A DNA stretch of 34,196 nucleotides, taken from Proteobacteria bacterium UBA1858. Lineage in GTDB: Bacteria; Pseudomonadota; Gammaproteobacteria; UBA4575. Made by a program: the position numbers and the translations under genes. The stretch lies in NCBI GenBank assembly GCA_002338385.1, contig DDIE01000051.1:30964-65159 (forward strand), given 5' to 3'. The notes under the pieces are model-generated. The model did not search any database and had not been told where the DNA came from. It worked only from the letters and a program-made list of their open reading frames with translations. Positions 1 to 7,940 of the stretch are shown here, piece after piece; position 1 is the stretch's first letter; each line of letters opens with the position of its first letter.

Positions 1-627
1 CCAAGCCAGTGCCGTGTGTGCATTGAGCAGAGTCTCCTGAGTAGTGAAACTCTTGGAGATCACCACAAATAAGCAACTCTCTGGGGTCAGCTGTGCGAGT
101 GTTTGATCCAGACTATGCGCGTCGACATTAGCAACAAAATGGATATTAATAGCATTCAGTGAGCTGTAGCGCAGGGCATCGCATACTAACTGCGGGCCAA
201 GGTAGGAACCGCCGATACCGATAATCACGACATCCTTGATGGCTGCTCCGTTATAGCCTTGCCAGCGACCAGTGTGGAGCGCCTCGCATAGCTGTTCCAT
301 TTTAGTCAGCTGGCGGTGGACTTCAGCACCGACTTGCGGATGATTAGGGTGGCGTAGCGCTGTGTGCAGCACCGCGCGCTGTTCGGTAGTATTGATTTTC
401 TCACCCTCGAACATGCGCTGGCGCCAGGTCTGCAAGTCACACTCGTCAGCCAGGGCAGTCAATAGCGCTAGCGTTTCTGCGCTGATATTATTTTTTGAAT
501 AATCTAGCAACAGCGGTCCAGCCTGAACCGAAAATGTATCAAAGCGATCAGGCTGCTGTCGAAATAAGTCAGGCAACGAGGCAACGTGTTGCGCGTGCTG
601 TGCAAGTTTTTTCCAGCTAGGTTTCAT
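1..627 (-). CDS. pgi: Glucose-6-phosphate isomerase, N-terminal part (cut by window edge)
   Basis: Interconverts glucose 6-phosphate and fructose 6-phosphate in glycolysis and gluconeogenesis. Translating the minus strand from the ATG at 627 gives 209 uninterrupted codons to the window edge; the family is usually about 550 residues, so more than half is missing. Recognisable segments are DYSKN, GEKINTTEQRAVLHTALR, the sugar-phosphate loop IIGIGGSYLGP and SKSFTTQETLLNA, all in family order. No Shine-Dalgarno is visible before the ATG; a TAGAAT hexamer lies six bases upstream of it. An intrinsic terminator separates it from the small gene upstream, so it is probably transcribed from its own promoter. 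The assignment is secure; the rest of the protein and the downstream genes are outside the window. Confidence 0.93.
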   Translation of the reverse strand, partial: MKPSWKKLAQHAQHVASLPDLFRQQPDRFDTFSVQAGPLLLDYSKNNISAETLALLTALADECDLQTWRQRMFEGEKINTTEQRAVLHTALRHPNHPQVGAEVHRQLTKMEQLCEALHTGRWQGYNGAAIKDVVIIGIGGSYLGPQLVCDALRYSSLNAINIHFVANVDAHSLDQTLAQLTPESCLFVVISKSFTTQETLLNAHTALAW

Positions 628-633
628 GCGTCG

Positions 634-639
634 ATTCTA
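634..639 (-). promoter_or_regulatory. Candidate -10 element of pgi
   Basis: TAGAAT on the minus strand, five of six matches to TATAAT, six bases before the pgi ATG. The T-rich sequence upstream has no convincing -35 hexamer. If used, transcription would start at or next to the ATG and give a leaderless mRNA. This is a motif match only. Confidence 0.25.
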
Positions 640-703
640 CTGCAAAAAAGACAACAAAGAAGTGGCGGCTGTTCACAGGCGCGCAGCTAAAACAGTTAGG
701 CAT

Positions 704-733
704 AAAAAAAGCGGACTTAAGCCCGCTTTTTTT
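704..733 (-). terminator. Intrinsic terminator between the 34-aa gene and pgi
   Basis: A perfect 11-bp inverted repeat, AAAAAAAGCGG (704-714) and CCGCTTTTTTT (723-733), with an 8-base loop. Read on the minus strand the stem is followed by a run of seven T, the classic Rho-independent form. The A-run on the other side makes it potentially bidirectional. It ends the transcript carrying panC and/or the 34-residue gene and insulates pgi. Confidence 0.85.
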
Positions 734-763
734 GTGAAATGCGCCCGTTAAGGTCACCGATTA

Positions 764-868
764 TTATCGGTAGATGGTGCCATTCTTAAGATGTGTGAAA
801 AGGTTGAGTTGTGACGCAATGTTGATGACCAATGCGAACACGATACAGCCAACTACGAACCATGCCAT
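764..868 (-). CDS. 34-residue single-pass membrane microprotein, unknown function
   Basis: A complete small gene: ATG at 868, stop TAA at 764-766. The Shine-Dalgarno AAGGAG (876-881) is seven bases before the ATG, near-ideal spacing. The protein begins MAWFVVGCIVFALV and is hydrophobic for about the first 20 residues, one likely transmembrane helix. A short polar tail follows with basic residues (HLKNG, ending TIYR), suggesting an inner-membrane microprotein with its tail on one side. It lies 52 bases downstream of panC and 30 bases before a strong terminator, so it is either the last gene of the panC operon or a short independent unit; candidate -10 hexamers lie at 893-898 and 910-915. I recognise no family. 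Start, Shine-Dalgarno, length and terminator argue that it is translated; the function is unknown. Confidence 0.7.
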   Translation of the reverse strand: MAWFVVGCIVFALVINIASQLNLFTHLKNGTIYR

Positions 869-892
869 GGTGTTACTCCTTATTTTTTGAAT

Positions 893-915
893 ATTGTACT
901 CTAAGTAATAGTATA
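893..915 (-). promoter_or_regulatory. Candidate promoter(s) for the 34-aa gene
   Basis: Two -10-like hexamers lie in the 52-base gap behind panC on the minus strand: TACAAT (893-898) and TATACT (910-915). A TTGTGT sequence sits 16 bases upstream of the first. The first would leave an untranslated leader of about 20 bases carrying the Shine-Dalgarno. These are motif matches only. Confidence 0.35.
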
Positions 916-920
916 CACAA

Positions 921-1760
921 TTACACGATTTGAAAAAGTACGTTGTCTAGCAAACGTGTGGTGCCGATGGTAACCGCGGTCATAATTACAATACGGGTGC
1001 TGGCAGCAGTTGGAGTGCGCAAGTCAGCTGCATCTCGGATACTGAAATAATCAACATTAAGGCACTGATTTGTAAGTAAATCTATTGCCTCTTGTTGGAT
1101 TTCTTCAATTTTTTCTAAGGCGTAATTACGCTGCGCACGCTGCAATGCAAGATATATCTGACGCGCTTGTTCGCGCTCTGCTGGGGCTAAATGCTGGTTA
1201 CGTGAGCTGAGGGCAACACCGTCGTCGTCTCTGACCGTGGCAACCGGCACTATCTTAGTCGCCAGCTTAAGGTCAGCCGCCAGCCGTTGAATGATCAATA
1301 ATTGCTGATAATCCTTCTCACCAAACAGCGCATAGTGGGCAGGAATTATACTCAGCAGACGAGCCACCACAGTACATACGCCGTCAAAGTGCCCCGGTCG
1401 GAAGCGTCCGCAAAACTCGTCTCCCAAATAGGGCGCGCGAAGTTGCTCGACCTCAGTACTGTCTGGCGGATAAATTTGCGCCTCGTCAGGCACAAAGACC
1501 GCGTCGACCTGCAGTGTCTCAAGTAAGCTCACGTCGGCATCGAGAGTACGTGGATAGCTCGAAAAATCACTGGCCTGATTGAATTGGTTAGGGTTGATAA
1601 AGATACTCACAATCACATGTTGCGCAATTGTTTGTGCCTGTTGAATCAGGCGCGCGTGACCGGCATGTAGATTGCCCATGGTAGGGACCAGCGCCACTGT
1701 CTGTGGCTGCTGCAGCCGCATATGATGTTGCATATGCGCGCATGTGTTAATGACTTGCAT
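921..1760 (-). CDS. panC: Pantoate--beta-alanine ligase (pantothenate synthetase)
   Basis: Joins pantoate and beta-alanine with ATP hydrolysis to AMP, the last step of pantothenate synthesis in the cytosol. The 279-residue length is normal for PanC. Visible motifs are the nucleotide-binding PTMGNLHAGH (residues about 26-35, a HxGH-type signature), VSIFINPNQF followed by SYPRT, FGEKDYQQL, and the KMSKS-like VALSSRN. It is the last enzyme gene of the pcnB-folK-dNK-panB-panC operon, 11 bases after panB, its pathway partner. No strong Shine-Dalgarno is visible at the ATG at 1760, so translation may be coupled to panB. No panD, whose product supplies beta-alanine, lies in the window. Confidence 0.97.
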   Translation of the reverse strand: MQVINTCAHMQHHMRLQQPQTVALVPTMGNLHAGHARLIQQAQTIAQHVIVSIFINPNQFNQASDFSSYPRTLDADVSLLETLQVDAVFVPDEAQIYPPDSTEVEQLRAPYLGDEFCGRFRPGHFDGVCTVVARLLSIIPAHYALFGEKDYQQLLIIQRLAADLKLATKIVPVATVRDDDGVALSSRNQHLAPAEREQARQIYLALQRAQRNYALEKIEEIQQEAIDLLTNQCLNVDYFSIRDAADLRTPTAASTRIVIMTAVTIGTTRLLDNVLFQIV

Positions 1761-1771
1761 ACGAATAACGG

Positions 1772-2566
1772 CTAGCGATCTGGAAACAAACCCGCTTTAA
1801 CTTCATAGATGTATTTCTTGACCGCGTCTTGAATGCTGCACTGTTGCATGAAGTTTTTGACGAACGAGGGAGGCGCCCCTGCGGTGATACCTAGGATATC
1901 TTGCAAGACTAGGATCTGACCATTGCAATGGTTGCCTGCACCAATGCCAATCACAGGCAGTGAGACGGAATCAGTCACCTTACTGGCAAGCTCGGCGGGC
2001 ACGCATTCCAATAATAATAGATCGGCGCCTGCCTGTTCCAGAGCGATGCTGGTTGCGAGTAATTCTTCTGCACTGACTTGATCTTTAGCCTGAGTCTGGT
2101 AGCTGCCTAGTTTGTGCACATATTGCGGGCGTAAACCTAAATGCGCACATACAGGGATGCCGCAAGCACTCAATTCAGCGACAATCTCAGTCTGTCGTTG
2201 AGTCGCTTCCAGTTTGACCATCTGAGCGCCTGCCTCTTGCATCAAGCGGGTCGCATTATGCAGAGCCGTCTCCAGCGTGGTGTAACTCATGAATGGCATG
2301 TCTGCGATCAGTAAGGCATTCTGACAGCGGCTGCTGACACAATGGGTGTGATAGAGCATATCCTCCATGGTAACAGAGACTGTCGAGCTACCACCCTGAA
2401 TCACCATCCCCAGCGAGTCACCCACTAAGATGACATCAATACCCGCGTCATCCAGTAATTGCGCAAAACTGGAATCATAGGCAGTGAGGCAGGCAATTTT
2501 CTCACCCTGTGTGCGCATGTTACGTAAGGTGTTAATAGTGATACCTAATGAATTCTGTTTACTCAT
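1772..2566 (-). CDS. panB: 3-methyl-2-oxobutanoate hydroxymethyltransferase (ketopantoate)
   Basis: Transfers a hydroxymethyl group from methylenetetrahydrofolate to alpha-ketoisovalerate to make ketopantoate, the first committed step to pantothenate and CoA. The protein has 264 residues, the usual length. Markers are the metal-binding LVGDSLGMVIQG, LIADMPFMSY, the KLEATQ segment, AHLGLRPQ, LLLLECVPAELA with the family catalytic Glu, and IGIGAGNHCNGQILVLQD. It starts at ATG 2566, six bases after the kinase stop and 11 bases before panC, so the pair is co-transcribed. The folK gene two places upstream belongs to folate synthesis, which supplies the one-carbon cofactor PanB uses. Confidence 0.97.
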   Translation of the reverse strand: MSKQNSLGITINTLRNMRTQGEKIACLTAYDSSFAQLLDDAGIDVILVGDSLGMVIQGGSSTVSVTMEDMLYHTHCVSSRCQNALLIADMPFMSYTTLETALHNATRLMQEAGAQMVKLEATQRQTEIVAELSACGIPVCAHLGLRPQYVHKLGSYQTQAKDQVSAEELLATSIALEQAGADLLLLECVPAELASKVTDSVSLPVIGIGAGNHCNGQILVLQDILGITAGAPPSFVKNFMQQCSIQDAVKKYIYEVKAGLFPDR

Positions 2567-2572
2567 GGCCGC

Positions 2573-3223
2573 TCAACTGACAAAAGATAGAGGATTATAG
2601 TAGTGGCGGCCGCTGGTGGTATTGACGATCTGTGTTTTGAGCTGCTCATAATCACGCTCATTGTTGATGAAATCGATTTCACTGGCATTGACAATTAACA
2701 GCGGCGCATCTTGGTAATGATAGAAAAATTCAGCATATGCTTCGTTGAGCTGTTCCAGATAATTGGTTTCAATAAAACGTTCAAAATTACGTCCACGTTT
2801 CTTAATACGCTCCAGCAGGGTGGCCACCGGTGCCTGCAGGTAGACCACTAAATCCGGCTTAGGCGCTTCCGTCATCATATGCTCATATACCTGAAGATAG
2901 AGATCATACTCAGTAGGATTTAGTGTCACCTGAGCAAATAACTTATCTTTTTCAATCAGGTAATCGGCTATTTTTGATTGGTTAAAAATGCTGGTTTGGC
3001 GTAATGACTGTATTTGTTTGGTACGCTGCATGAGGAAAAATAACTGGGTGGACAGAGCCGCCTCTCGGGGACGCTGATAGAACTGTTCCAGAAAAGGGTT
3101 ATCGTCAATTTCTTCGAGGATTAACTCAGCATCAAATTCACCCGCTAAGCGTTGCGCCAAGCTTGATTTGCCGACGCCAATTGGCCCCTCAATGACGATG
3201 TGGTCAGGTAATGAATTTTGCAT
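2573..3223 (-). CDS. Deoxynucleoside kinase (deoxyadenosine/deoxyguanosine kinase type)
   Basis: Phosphorylates a deoxynucleoside at the 5' position for dNTP salvage. The P-loop GPIGVGKSS is at about residues 13-21, followed by the EEIDDNPFLEQFY region. QLFFLMQRTKQ and a lid-like RIKKRGRNFE match the dNK family. Substrate preference among purine and pyrimidine deoxynucleosides cannot be read from sequence. I start it at the ATG at 3223, giving 216 residues; the frame stays open to a TTG at 3262, but that would overlap folK by 37 bases and adds unconserved residues. The ATG is two bases after the folK stop, so coupled translation is likely. It sits between folK and panB, a placement seen in other gammaproteobacteria although the gene serves neither pathway. 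Confidence 0.88.
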   Translation of the reverse strand: MQNSLPDHIVIEGPIGVGKSSLAQRLAGEFDAELILEEIDDNPFLEQFYQRPREAALSTQLFFLMQRTKQIQSLRQTSIFNQSKIADYLIEKDKLFAQVTLNPTEYDLYLQVYEHMMTEAPKPDLVVYLQAPVATLLERIKKRGRNFERFIETNYLEQLNEAYAEFFYHYQDAPLLIVNASEIDFINNERDYEQLKTQIVNTTSGRHYYNPLSFVS

Positions 3224-3225
3224 GA

Positions 3226-3714
3226 TCAATGTTTTATTTGGATCAAGCCATTGCGATAGCAACGCGGCTTGATGCGATAGATGCAGCCTAAGTTAGGAAT
3301 CATGAGGTTTTTGTCTAATTCATGCAACGGGTAGAGGACAAATTCTCGTTTGGAAATACCGCGATGAGGCACGGTCAGACGTGGGTTATTGATCGTCTGA
3401 TGACCGAATAGCAAAATATCCAGGTCCAGAGTGCGCGGGCCCCATTGCTCTTCTTTACGCTCTCGACCATGCGCTAACTCAATACTTTGCAGCTCATCCA
3501 ACAAGTCACTGGCAGCCAGGCGGGTGTCCAGTTGGGCGGCGGCATTAACGTAGGGCGGCTGGTCGGGTGGGCCCATCGGGCGACTGCAATAGAGGCTGGA
3601 AAAACTGATTAATTCGCTGGCTGGGAGGCTGTCCAGATCCTTAAGTGCATCCAATACATGGCGATAGGGGTTATCCAGATTACTGCCCAAACCAATATAA
3701 CATTGCGTAAGCAT
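3226..3714 (-). CDS. folK: 2-amino-4-hydroxy-6-hydroxymethyldihydropteridine pyrophosphokinase
   Basis: Transfers pyrophosphate from ATP to 6-hydroxymethyl-7,8-dihydropterin, a folate synthesis step. The 162-residue protein has the N-terminal IGLGSNL, the CSRPMGPPDQPPYVNAA substrate loop, GRERKEEQWGPRTLDLDILLFG with the Mg-binding DLD, and the late VPHRGISKREFVLYPL (family form is PH..ERxFVLxPL). The start is ATG 3714, 14 bases downstream of pcnB, a very common pcnB-folK pair in gammaproteobacteria. The kinase gene follows directly. The C-terminal 20 residues are less family-like but the frame is intact. Confidence 0.95.
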   Translation of the reverse strand: MLTQCYIGLGSNLDNPYRHVLDALKDLDSLPASELISFSSLYCSRPMGPPDQPPYVNAAAQLDTRLAASDLLDELQSIELAHGRERKEEQWGPRTLDLDILLFGHQTINNPRLTVPHRGISKREFVLYPLHELDKNLMIPNLGCIYRIKPRCYRNGLIQIKH

Positions 3715-3728
3715 TCCTGTGCGCCTGC

Positions 3729-4991
3729 TTATTTATGTTGCTGACGTGTGTTGACCATCTCCATTTTTTCCTCTTCGTTGGCGTGCTGTATGTTTGTCCA
3801 CCAAGTGCATTCAGCGGGGTCAACCTCGCCTGCTTCGGTACGCAGGCAAAAGAAATCATAGGCAGCACGAAAACGTGGGTGCATCAGAATTTGCAGCGGC
3901 TTGCGTCCCTTACGTTTATGAAAGCGGTGCTGCAGGCGCCAAATTTCACAAATGACAATGGATAAGCGTTTCGGAATGAAGGTAAGTGTGGACTGGTCAA
4001 CGACGGTAGTGCGTGCTGCCTGCCATACCGTTTCCGAGATGGGTACTCGCTCTGATTGTGCACTTTCCAGTAATTCACAATAAGGTTTCCACAGCAGGAT
4101 GGCGAAGATGAAGGCCGGGTTGACTGATTTGCCAGTCAGGATGCGTCGATCAGTATTGGCCAAAGCGGCGTAAATCAGCTGCAGGAATTGTTCATCTTGA
4201 GTGATGCTCTGCGCGGTGTAAGGAAACAAGATATGTAACAAATCATAATCACGCAGTGCGTTGAAGCATTTGACGGATGAGCCACTGTGGAACAGTTTGA
4301 CCGTTTCATCAAACATGCGCGCAGCCGGGATGTCTCTTAACAGGCTGCCTAACGCAGTGATCGGTTGGGCAGTTTCAGGCTCGATTTGGAGTCCTAATTT
4401 GGCCTTAAAACGTAATGCGCGTAGCATTCTGACGGGATCTTCTTTGTAGCGCGTGTAGGCATCCCCGATGATTCTGATTTGACCGTTGCGTAAATCATCA
4501 ATCCCGTTACAAAAATCTAATACCTCAGAACTCGCTAAATCGTAATACAGAGCATTGATAGTGAAGTCCCGACGGATCGCATCTTGTTCAATATTGCCGT
4601 AGGTATTATCTCTTAATATGCGGCCATTATTCGCCTCTTCAGTGTGCCTTTGCTTACTGGCGTCGGCTACCGCGCGAAAAGTGGATACTTCAATGAAATT
4701 ACGATTTGAGTACACATGAACCAGCCGAAAGCGCCGGCCAATCATGCGACTATTACTGAATAATTTACAAATCTGCTCAGGCCGCGCATCCGTCACAACA
4801 TCAAAATCCTTGGGCGTGATGTTGAGCATCAGGTCGCGCACACAACCACCAACCAGATAGGCTTGATAATTCGCGGCGGTTAATTTTTCAACGATAGCAC
4901 GGGCGCGTGGACAAATTTTAGATTCATCAATCTGGTGATTGCTACTGGCGATGCGGGTAGCGCTGGTGGCGAGTTGTTTATTAGTATTCAC
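3729..4991 (-). CDS. pcnB: Poly(A) polymerase I
   Basis: Adds 3' poly(A) tails to RNA and so promotes decay by exonucleases. It belongs to the class II nucleotidyltransferase family shared with CCA-adding enzymes. LVGGCVRDLML and DFDVVTDARPEQ carry the metal-binding DxD. RLVHVYSNRNFIEVSTFR, RRDFTINALYYD and YKEDPVRMLRALRFKAKLG follow. Poly(A) polymerase rather than CCA-transferase is favoured by the HPRFRAAYDFFCLR segment near the C-terminus, the basic HKRKGRKP stretch and the folK neighbour. At 420 residues it is slightly shorter than the E. coli enzyme. The start is a GTG at 4991 with no clear Shine-Dalgarno, so the exact N-terminus is uncertain; the conserved core begins around residue 27. 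It is the first gene of the operon running to panC. Confidence 0.93.
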   Translation of the reverse strand: MNTNKQLATSATRIASSNHQIDESKICPRARAIVEKLTAANYQAYLVGGCVRDLMLNITPKDFDVVTDARPEQICKLFSNSRMIGRRFRLVHVYSNRNFIEVSTFRAVADASKQRHTEEANNGRILRDNTYGNIEQDAIRRDFTINALYYDLASSEVLDFCNGIDDLRNGQIRIIGDAYTRYKEDPVRMLRALRFKAKLGLQIEPETAQPITALGSLLRDIPAARMFDETVKLFHSGSSVKCFNALRDYDLLHILFPYTAQSITQDEQFLQLIYAALANTDRRILTGKSVNPAFIFAILLWKPYCELLESAQSERVPISETVWQAARTTVVDQSTLTFIPKRLSIVICEIWRLQHRFHKRKGRKPLQILMHPRFRAAYDFFCLRTEAGEVDPAECTWWTNIQHANEEEKMEMVNTRQQHK

Positions 4992-5046
4992 TGCCCAGCA
5001 TTATATGACGAACTGGGCCTCTTGTGGTGATTGGCGTGGAATTAGC

Positions 5047-5075
5047 AAGGGCGGCCGCTAGGCCACCTTTTTGTT
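5047..5075 (+). terminator. Hairpin with T-run between amtB and pcnB
   Basis: GGCGGCC (5050-5056) pairs with GGCCACC (5061-5067) around a GCTA loop with one C.A mismatch, extended by a G.T and two A-T pairs, then a T-run on the plus strand. It lies after amtB but its T-run points the wrong way for the minus-strand genes. It may only weakly end glnK-amtB transcription, or end antisense transcripts. It contains the palindrome GCGGCCGC. Confidence 0.4.
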
Positions 5076-5091
5076 CATTCATTGTCAAGCA

Positions 5092-6387
5092 CTAGATGTT
5101 GTAGCCTTTCTCTTCATGTTCAGAAATATCAAGACCATTGCGTTCGATTTCATCATTGACACGCAGGCCGCAAATCAGATCGATGAATTTGAGTATGATT
5201 AAGCTTGCAATGGCCGTCCACACCAATACGGCGAGCACGGCTGTGAGCTGTACTTTTAGCTGGCTTGCGATAGTCATGCCATCCGCCAGGCCGACACCAC
5301 CATATTGTGAGGCCACCAATACGGCCACAAATAATGTGCCGATAATGCCACCAACACCATGCACTGGGAACACATCCAGTGAATCATCAATGCGCAGGGT
5401 GCGCTTCATAAAGTTGGTGGCAGAAAAACAGATAATGCCGGCAGACAGTCCGATCATGATTGCGCCAAGCGGACCAACAAAACCAGACGCCGGGGTAATG
5501 CTGCCCAGGCCAGCAACCATGCCGGTCACAATGCCTAATACACTGGGTTTGCCGTACTTTAGCCACTCGATAGTCATCCAAGTGATAGACGCCACAGCAG
5601 CACTGATATGAGTGACCAGAATAGCCATACCCGCATCACCATTGGCCGCTAAGGCACTGCCGCCGTTGAAACCAAACCAGCCGACCCACAGCATACCCGC
5701 ACCGGTGACAGTCATGGTCATGTTATGCGGCGGCAACGGCGTGTTAGGAAAGCCTTGACGTTTACCCAAGACGATAGCGGCCACTAAAGCGCCAACCCCT
5801 GCGGTGAGGTGAACCACCAAGCCGCCGGCAAAGTCCAACACGCCCATAGCGGCCAGCCAGCCGCCGCCCCACACCCAGTGACAGACGGGGAAATAGACCA
5901 GCGCAAGCCATAACAAGGTGAACCACAGCACGGCTGAGAATTTCATGCGTTCAGCAAAACCACCGATGACCAGTGCCGGGGTAATAATGGCAAAGGTCAT
6001 TTGAAACATGACAAACACTGACTCAGGAATATCGCCCGCCAGGCTGTCGCGTGTGACCTCAGACAGGAATAGATTATGACTGATACTTCCCAGCCATTGA
6101 TTCAATACGCCACCATCAGAAAAGCTCATGCTGTAACCAAACACCAACCATACGATGGACGCCAAACAAGTAATGCTAAAGCAGTGCATCAGTACCGATA
6201 GCACATTTTTACTGCGCACTAAGCCGGCATAAAACAGCGCCAGACCTGGAATAGTCATGAACAATACCAACGCAGTTGAGGAGAGAATCCAAGCCGTGTT
6301 GGCCCCATTCAAATCATCAGCCAGTACCAAATTAGGCAATGTCAACAACACGCCTGCCAAAATTAAGTATTTATAAATAGAGTGCAT
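5092..6387 (-). CDS. amtB: Ammonium transporter
   Basis: Inner-membrane channel of the Amt/Rh family that takes up ammonium when it is scarce and is blocked by GlnK. The 431-residue protein begins with a cleavable-looking signal (MHSIYKYLILAGVLLTLPNLVLA, then D), as in E. coli AmtB. About eleven membrane segments follow. Family markers are GLALFYAGLVRSKNVLSVL, VLDFAGGLVVHLTAGVGALVAA with the first pore His, WVGWFGFNGGSA, and FPVHGVGGIIGTLF with the second pore His. An excellent Shine-Dalgarno, AAGGGGAT, precedes the ATG at 6387. It lies 23 bases behind glnK, the classic glnK-amtB operon, so nitrogen control through the glnK promoter is expected. Confidence 0.97.
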   Translation of the reverse strand: MHSIYKYLILAGVLLTLPNLVLADDLNGANTAWILSSTALVLFMTIPGLALFYAGLVRSKNVLSVLMHCFSITCLASIVWLVFGYSMSFSDGGVLNQWLGSISHNLFLSEVTRDSLAGDIPESVFVMFQMTFAIITPALVIGGFAERMKFSAVLWFTLLWLALVYFPVCHWVWGGGWLAAMGVLDFAGGLVVHLTAGVGALVAAIVLGKRQGFPNTPLPPHNMTMTVTGAGMLWVGWFGFNGGSALAANGDAGMAILVTHISAAVASITWMTIEWLKYGKPSVLGIVTGMVAGLGSITPASGFVGPLGAIMIGLSAGIICFSATNFMKRTLRIDDSLDVFPVHGVGGIIGTLFVAVLVASQYGGVGLADGMTIASQLKVQLTAVLAVLVWTAIASLIILKFIDLICGLRVNDEIERNGLDISEHEEKGYNI

Positions 6388-6410
6388 CGAGTATCCCCTT
6401 ATTATTTTTT

Positions 6411-6783
<373 letters not shown>

Positions 6784-6821
6784 GCGCATTTATTGTTTTT
6801 TTTAATGAGTAACCCGCAGCA

Positions 6822-6837
6822 CCTCTGGCAGCAGAGG
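6822..6837. repeat. 6-4-6 inverted repeat in the glnK leader
   Basis: CCTCTG (6822-6827) and CAGAGG (6832-6837) form a perfect hairpin with a 4-base loop, inside the 5' region of glnK. No T-run follows on either strand, so it is not an intrinsic terminator. It may be a structured leader element. Confidence 0.4.
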
Positions 6838-6893
6838 CACGCGCGTATAACTAAGCTGTGCGTGTTTATATTTTAGTGATCGAGCTTAAGAAC

Positions 6894-6908
6894 TCAAATA
6901 GTATGCCA
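6894..6908 (-). promoter_or_regulatory. Possible sigma-54 promoter of glnK-amtB
   Basis: The minus strand reads TGGCATACTATTTGA, close to the -24/-12 consensus TGGCAC-N5-TTGC with GG and the -12 element at the right spacing. The last base of the -12 element is A instead of the nearly invariant C, so strength is doubtful. Upstream at 6943-6958 the strand reads GCACCATAACTGAGCA, resembling the NtrC dyad GCACCAAAATGGTGCA in its left half and last four bases. glnK-amtB is a classic NtrC/sigma-54 target, which supports but does not prove the call. Confidence 0.35.
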
Positions 6909-6920
6909 GTAATTAGTGCA

Positions 6921-6962
6921 TAACGCACCAATATTGCAAGTATGCTCAGTTATGGTGCGTTA
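6921..6962. repeat. 10-bp inverted repeat over the cmoB stop codon
   Basis: TAACGCACCA (6921-6930) and TGGTGCGTTA (6953-6962) are exact inverted repeats separated by 22 bases; the right arm includes the cmoB stop codon. No T-run follows on the minus strand, so it is not a standard terminator. The arms contain GCACCA/TGGTGC, the half-site of NtrC, so they may be enhancer sites for glnK rather than a cmoB 3' structure. Confidence 0.5.
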
Positions 6963-7940
6963 AGGTTTTTTGCGCGCGCTGAAAATAGCGCGGGTGGGTG
7001 CAGGATGTCCCTCAATAGTCTTACTGGCATCCTGTGGATCGAGAAAGTCTTGCAATGAATAATTCTGCATCCATGCTGTGGGCCGTTGTTCAGCAGTCGT
7101 GGTGACCTCAATTGAGTGACATTGGACATCCTCAAAACCGACTGCACGCAGCCAGGCAATCACCTTTTCGGGGCTAGGCACAGTCCAGACATTGCGCATC
7201 CCAGCATAGCGCTCAGGTGGAACCAGCGCATGATCGCCGGGCTCATTGATGACCAAGGTTTCCAGCATTAGCCAACCATCAGGCGCGAGATGGGCATGCA
7301 AACGCTGACAATGCTCTAGCGGCGCACGTCGATGGTAGAGCACACCCATTGAAAATATGATCTCAAATTGATTCAGCTCGGGCAGTAATTGTTCGAATGG
7401 GATGGGTAACAGATGGGCATTTAAGTGCGGTTGGATATTCTGCGTAAGGGCGTAAAACTGAGCCAGGAACAGCAGGGTTGGATCGACCCCAAGCACCTTA
7501 TCTGCGCCTGCACCCAACATGCGCAGCATGAAATAGCCATTGCCACAGCCGACATCCAATACTGTCTTGCCGGTTAAATCAGGACAATGATGCAGCAGGC
7601 GCTGCCATTTCATATCACAGCGCCATTCTGTGTCCAGCGCTAAGCCGCAAAAATCAAAGGGGCCTTTGCGCCACGGGTGTAAACTCATCAAGGCGTGTTT
7701 GATTGCAGCTTGATCTTGGAGGTCGGCGGCGCGACCAATTTTAGGTATGGCTTGATGCAGATCGACTTCAGTCGGAAAGGTCGTACTCAGTTGCTCGACG
7801 GCATCTGACCATTGTGGAAAGTGACCATGCCCTGGTTGGGCGAACAGCGCACTCAGTTGGGCCGCAAGTGTGTCCTGCCAACCGTCTGCAACAGCATGCA
7901 GTGAATGCGCCAATAAATGACGATAGTGCGCTAATTTCAT
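6960..7940 (-). CDS. cmoB: tRNA U34 carboxymethyltransferase
   Basis: Transfers the carboxymethyl group of carboxy-S-adenosylmethionine to 5-hydroxyuridine at tRNA position 34, giving cmo5U and wider wobble decoding. The 326-residue length matches the family. The Rossmann SAM-binding motif KTVLDVGCGNGYFMLRMLGAGADKVLGVDPT sits near the middle, and MGVLYHRRAPLEH, the GWLMLETLVI segment, RYAGMRNVWTVPS and the late SLQDFLDP are CmoB-like. The ATG at 7940 overlaps the cmoA stop as ATGA, so the two are co-translated. CmoA makes the cofactor CmoB consumes, which makes the pair self-consistent. Confidence 0.96.
   Translation of the reverse strand: MKLAHYRHLLAHSLHAVADGWQDTLAAQLSALFAQPGHGHFPQWSDAVEQLSTTFPTEVDLHQAIPKIGRAADLQDQAAIKHALMSLHPWRKGPFDFCGLALDTEWRCDMKWQRLLHHCPDLTGKTVLDVGCGNGYFMLRMLGAGADKVLGVDPTLLFLAQFYALTQNIQPHLNAHLLPIPFEQLLPELNQFEIIFSMGVLYHRRAPLEHCQRLHAHLAPDGWLMLETLVINEPGDHALVPPERYAGMRNVWTVPSPEKVIAWLRAVGFEDVQCHSIEVTTTAEQRPTAWMQNYSLQDFLDPQDASKTIEGHPAPTRAIFSARKKP

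Noticed and set aside
1302..1526. Plus-strand frame inside panC
   Set aside because: Shadow frame of a well-identified gene, without ribosome site or recognisable motif.
5138..5611. 157-codon open frame opposite amtB
   Set aside because: Low-complexity shadow of the amtB membrane helices read backwards; no Shine-Dalgarno.
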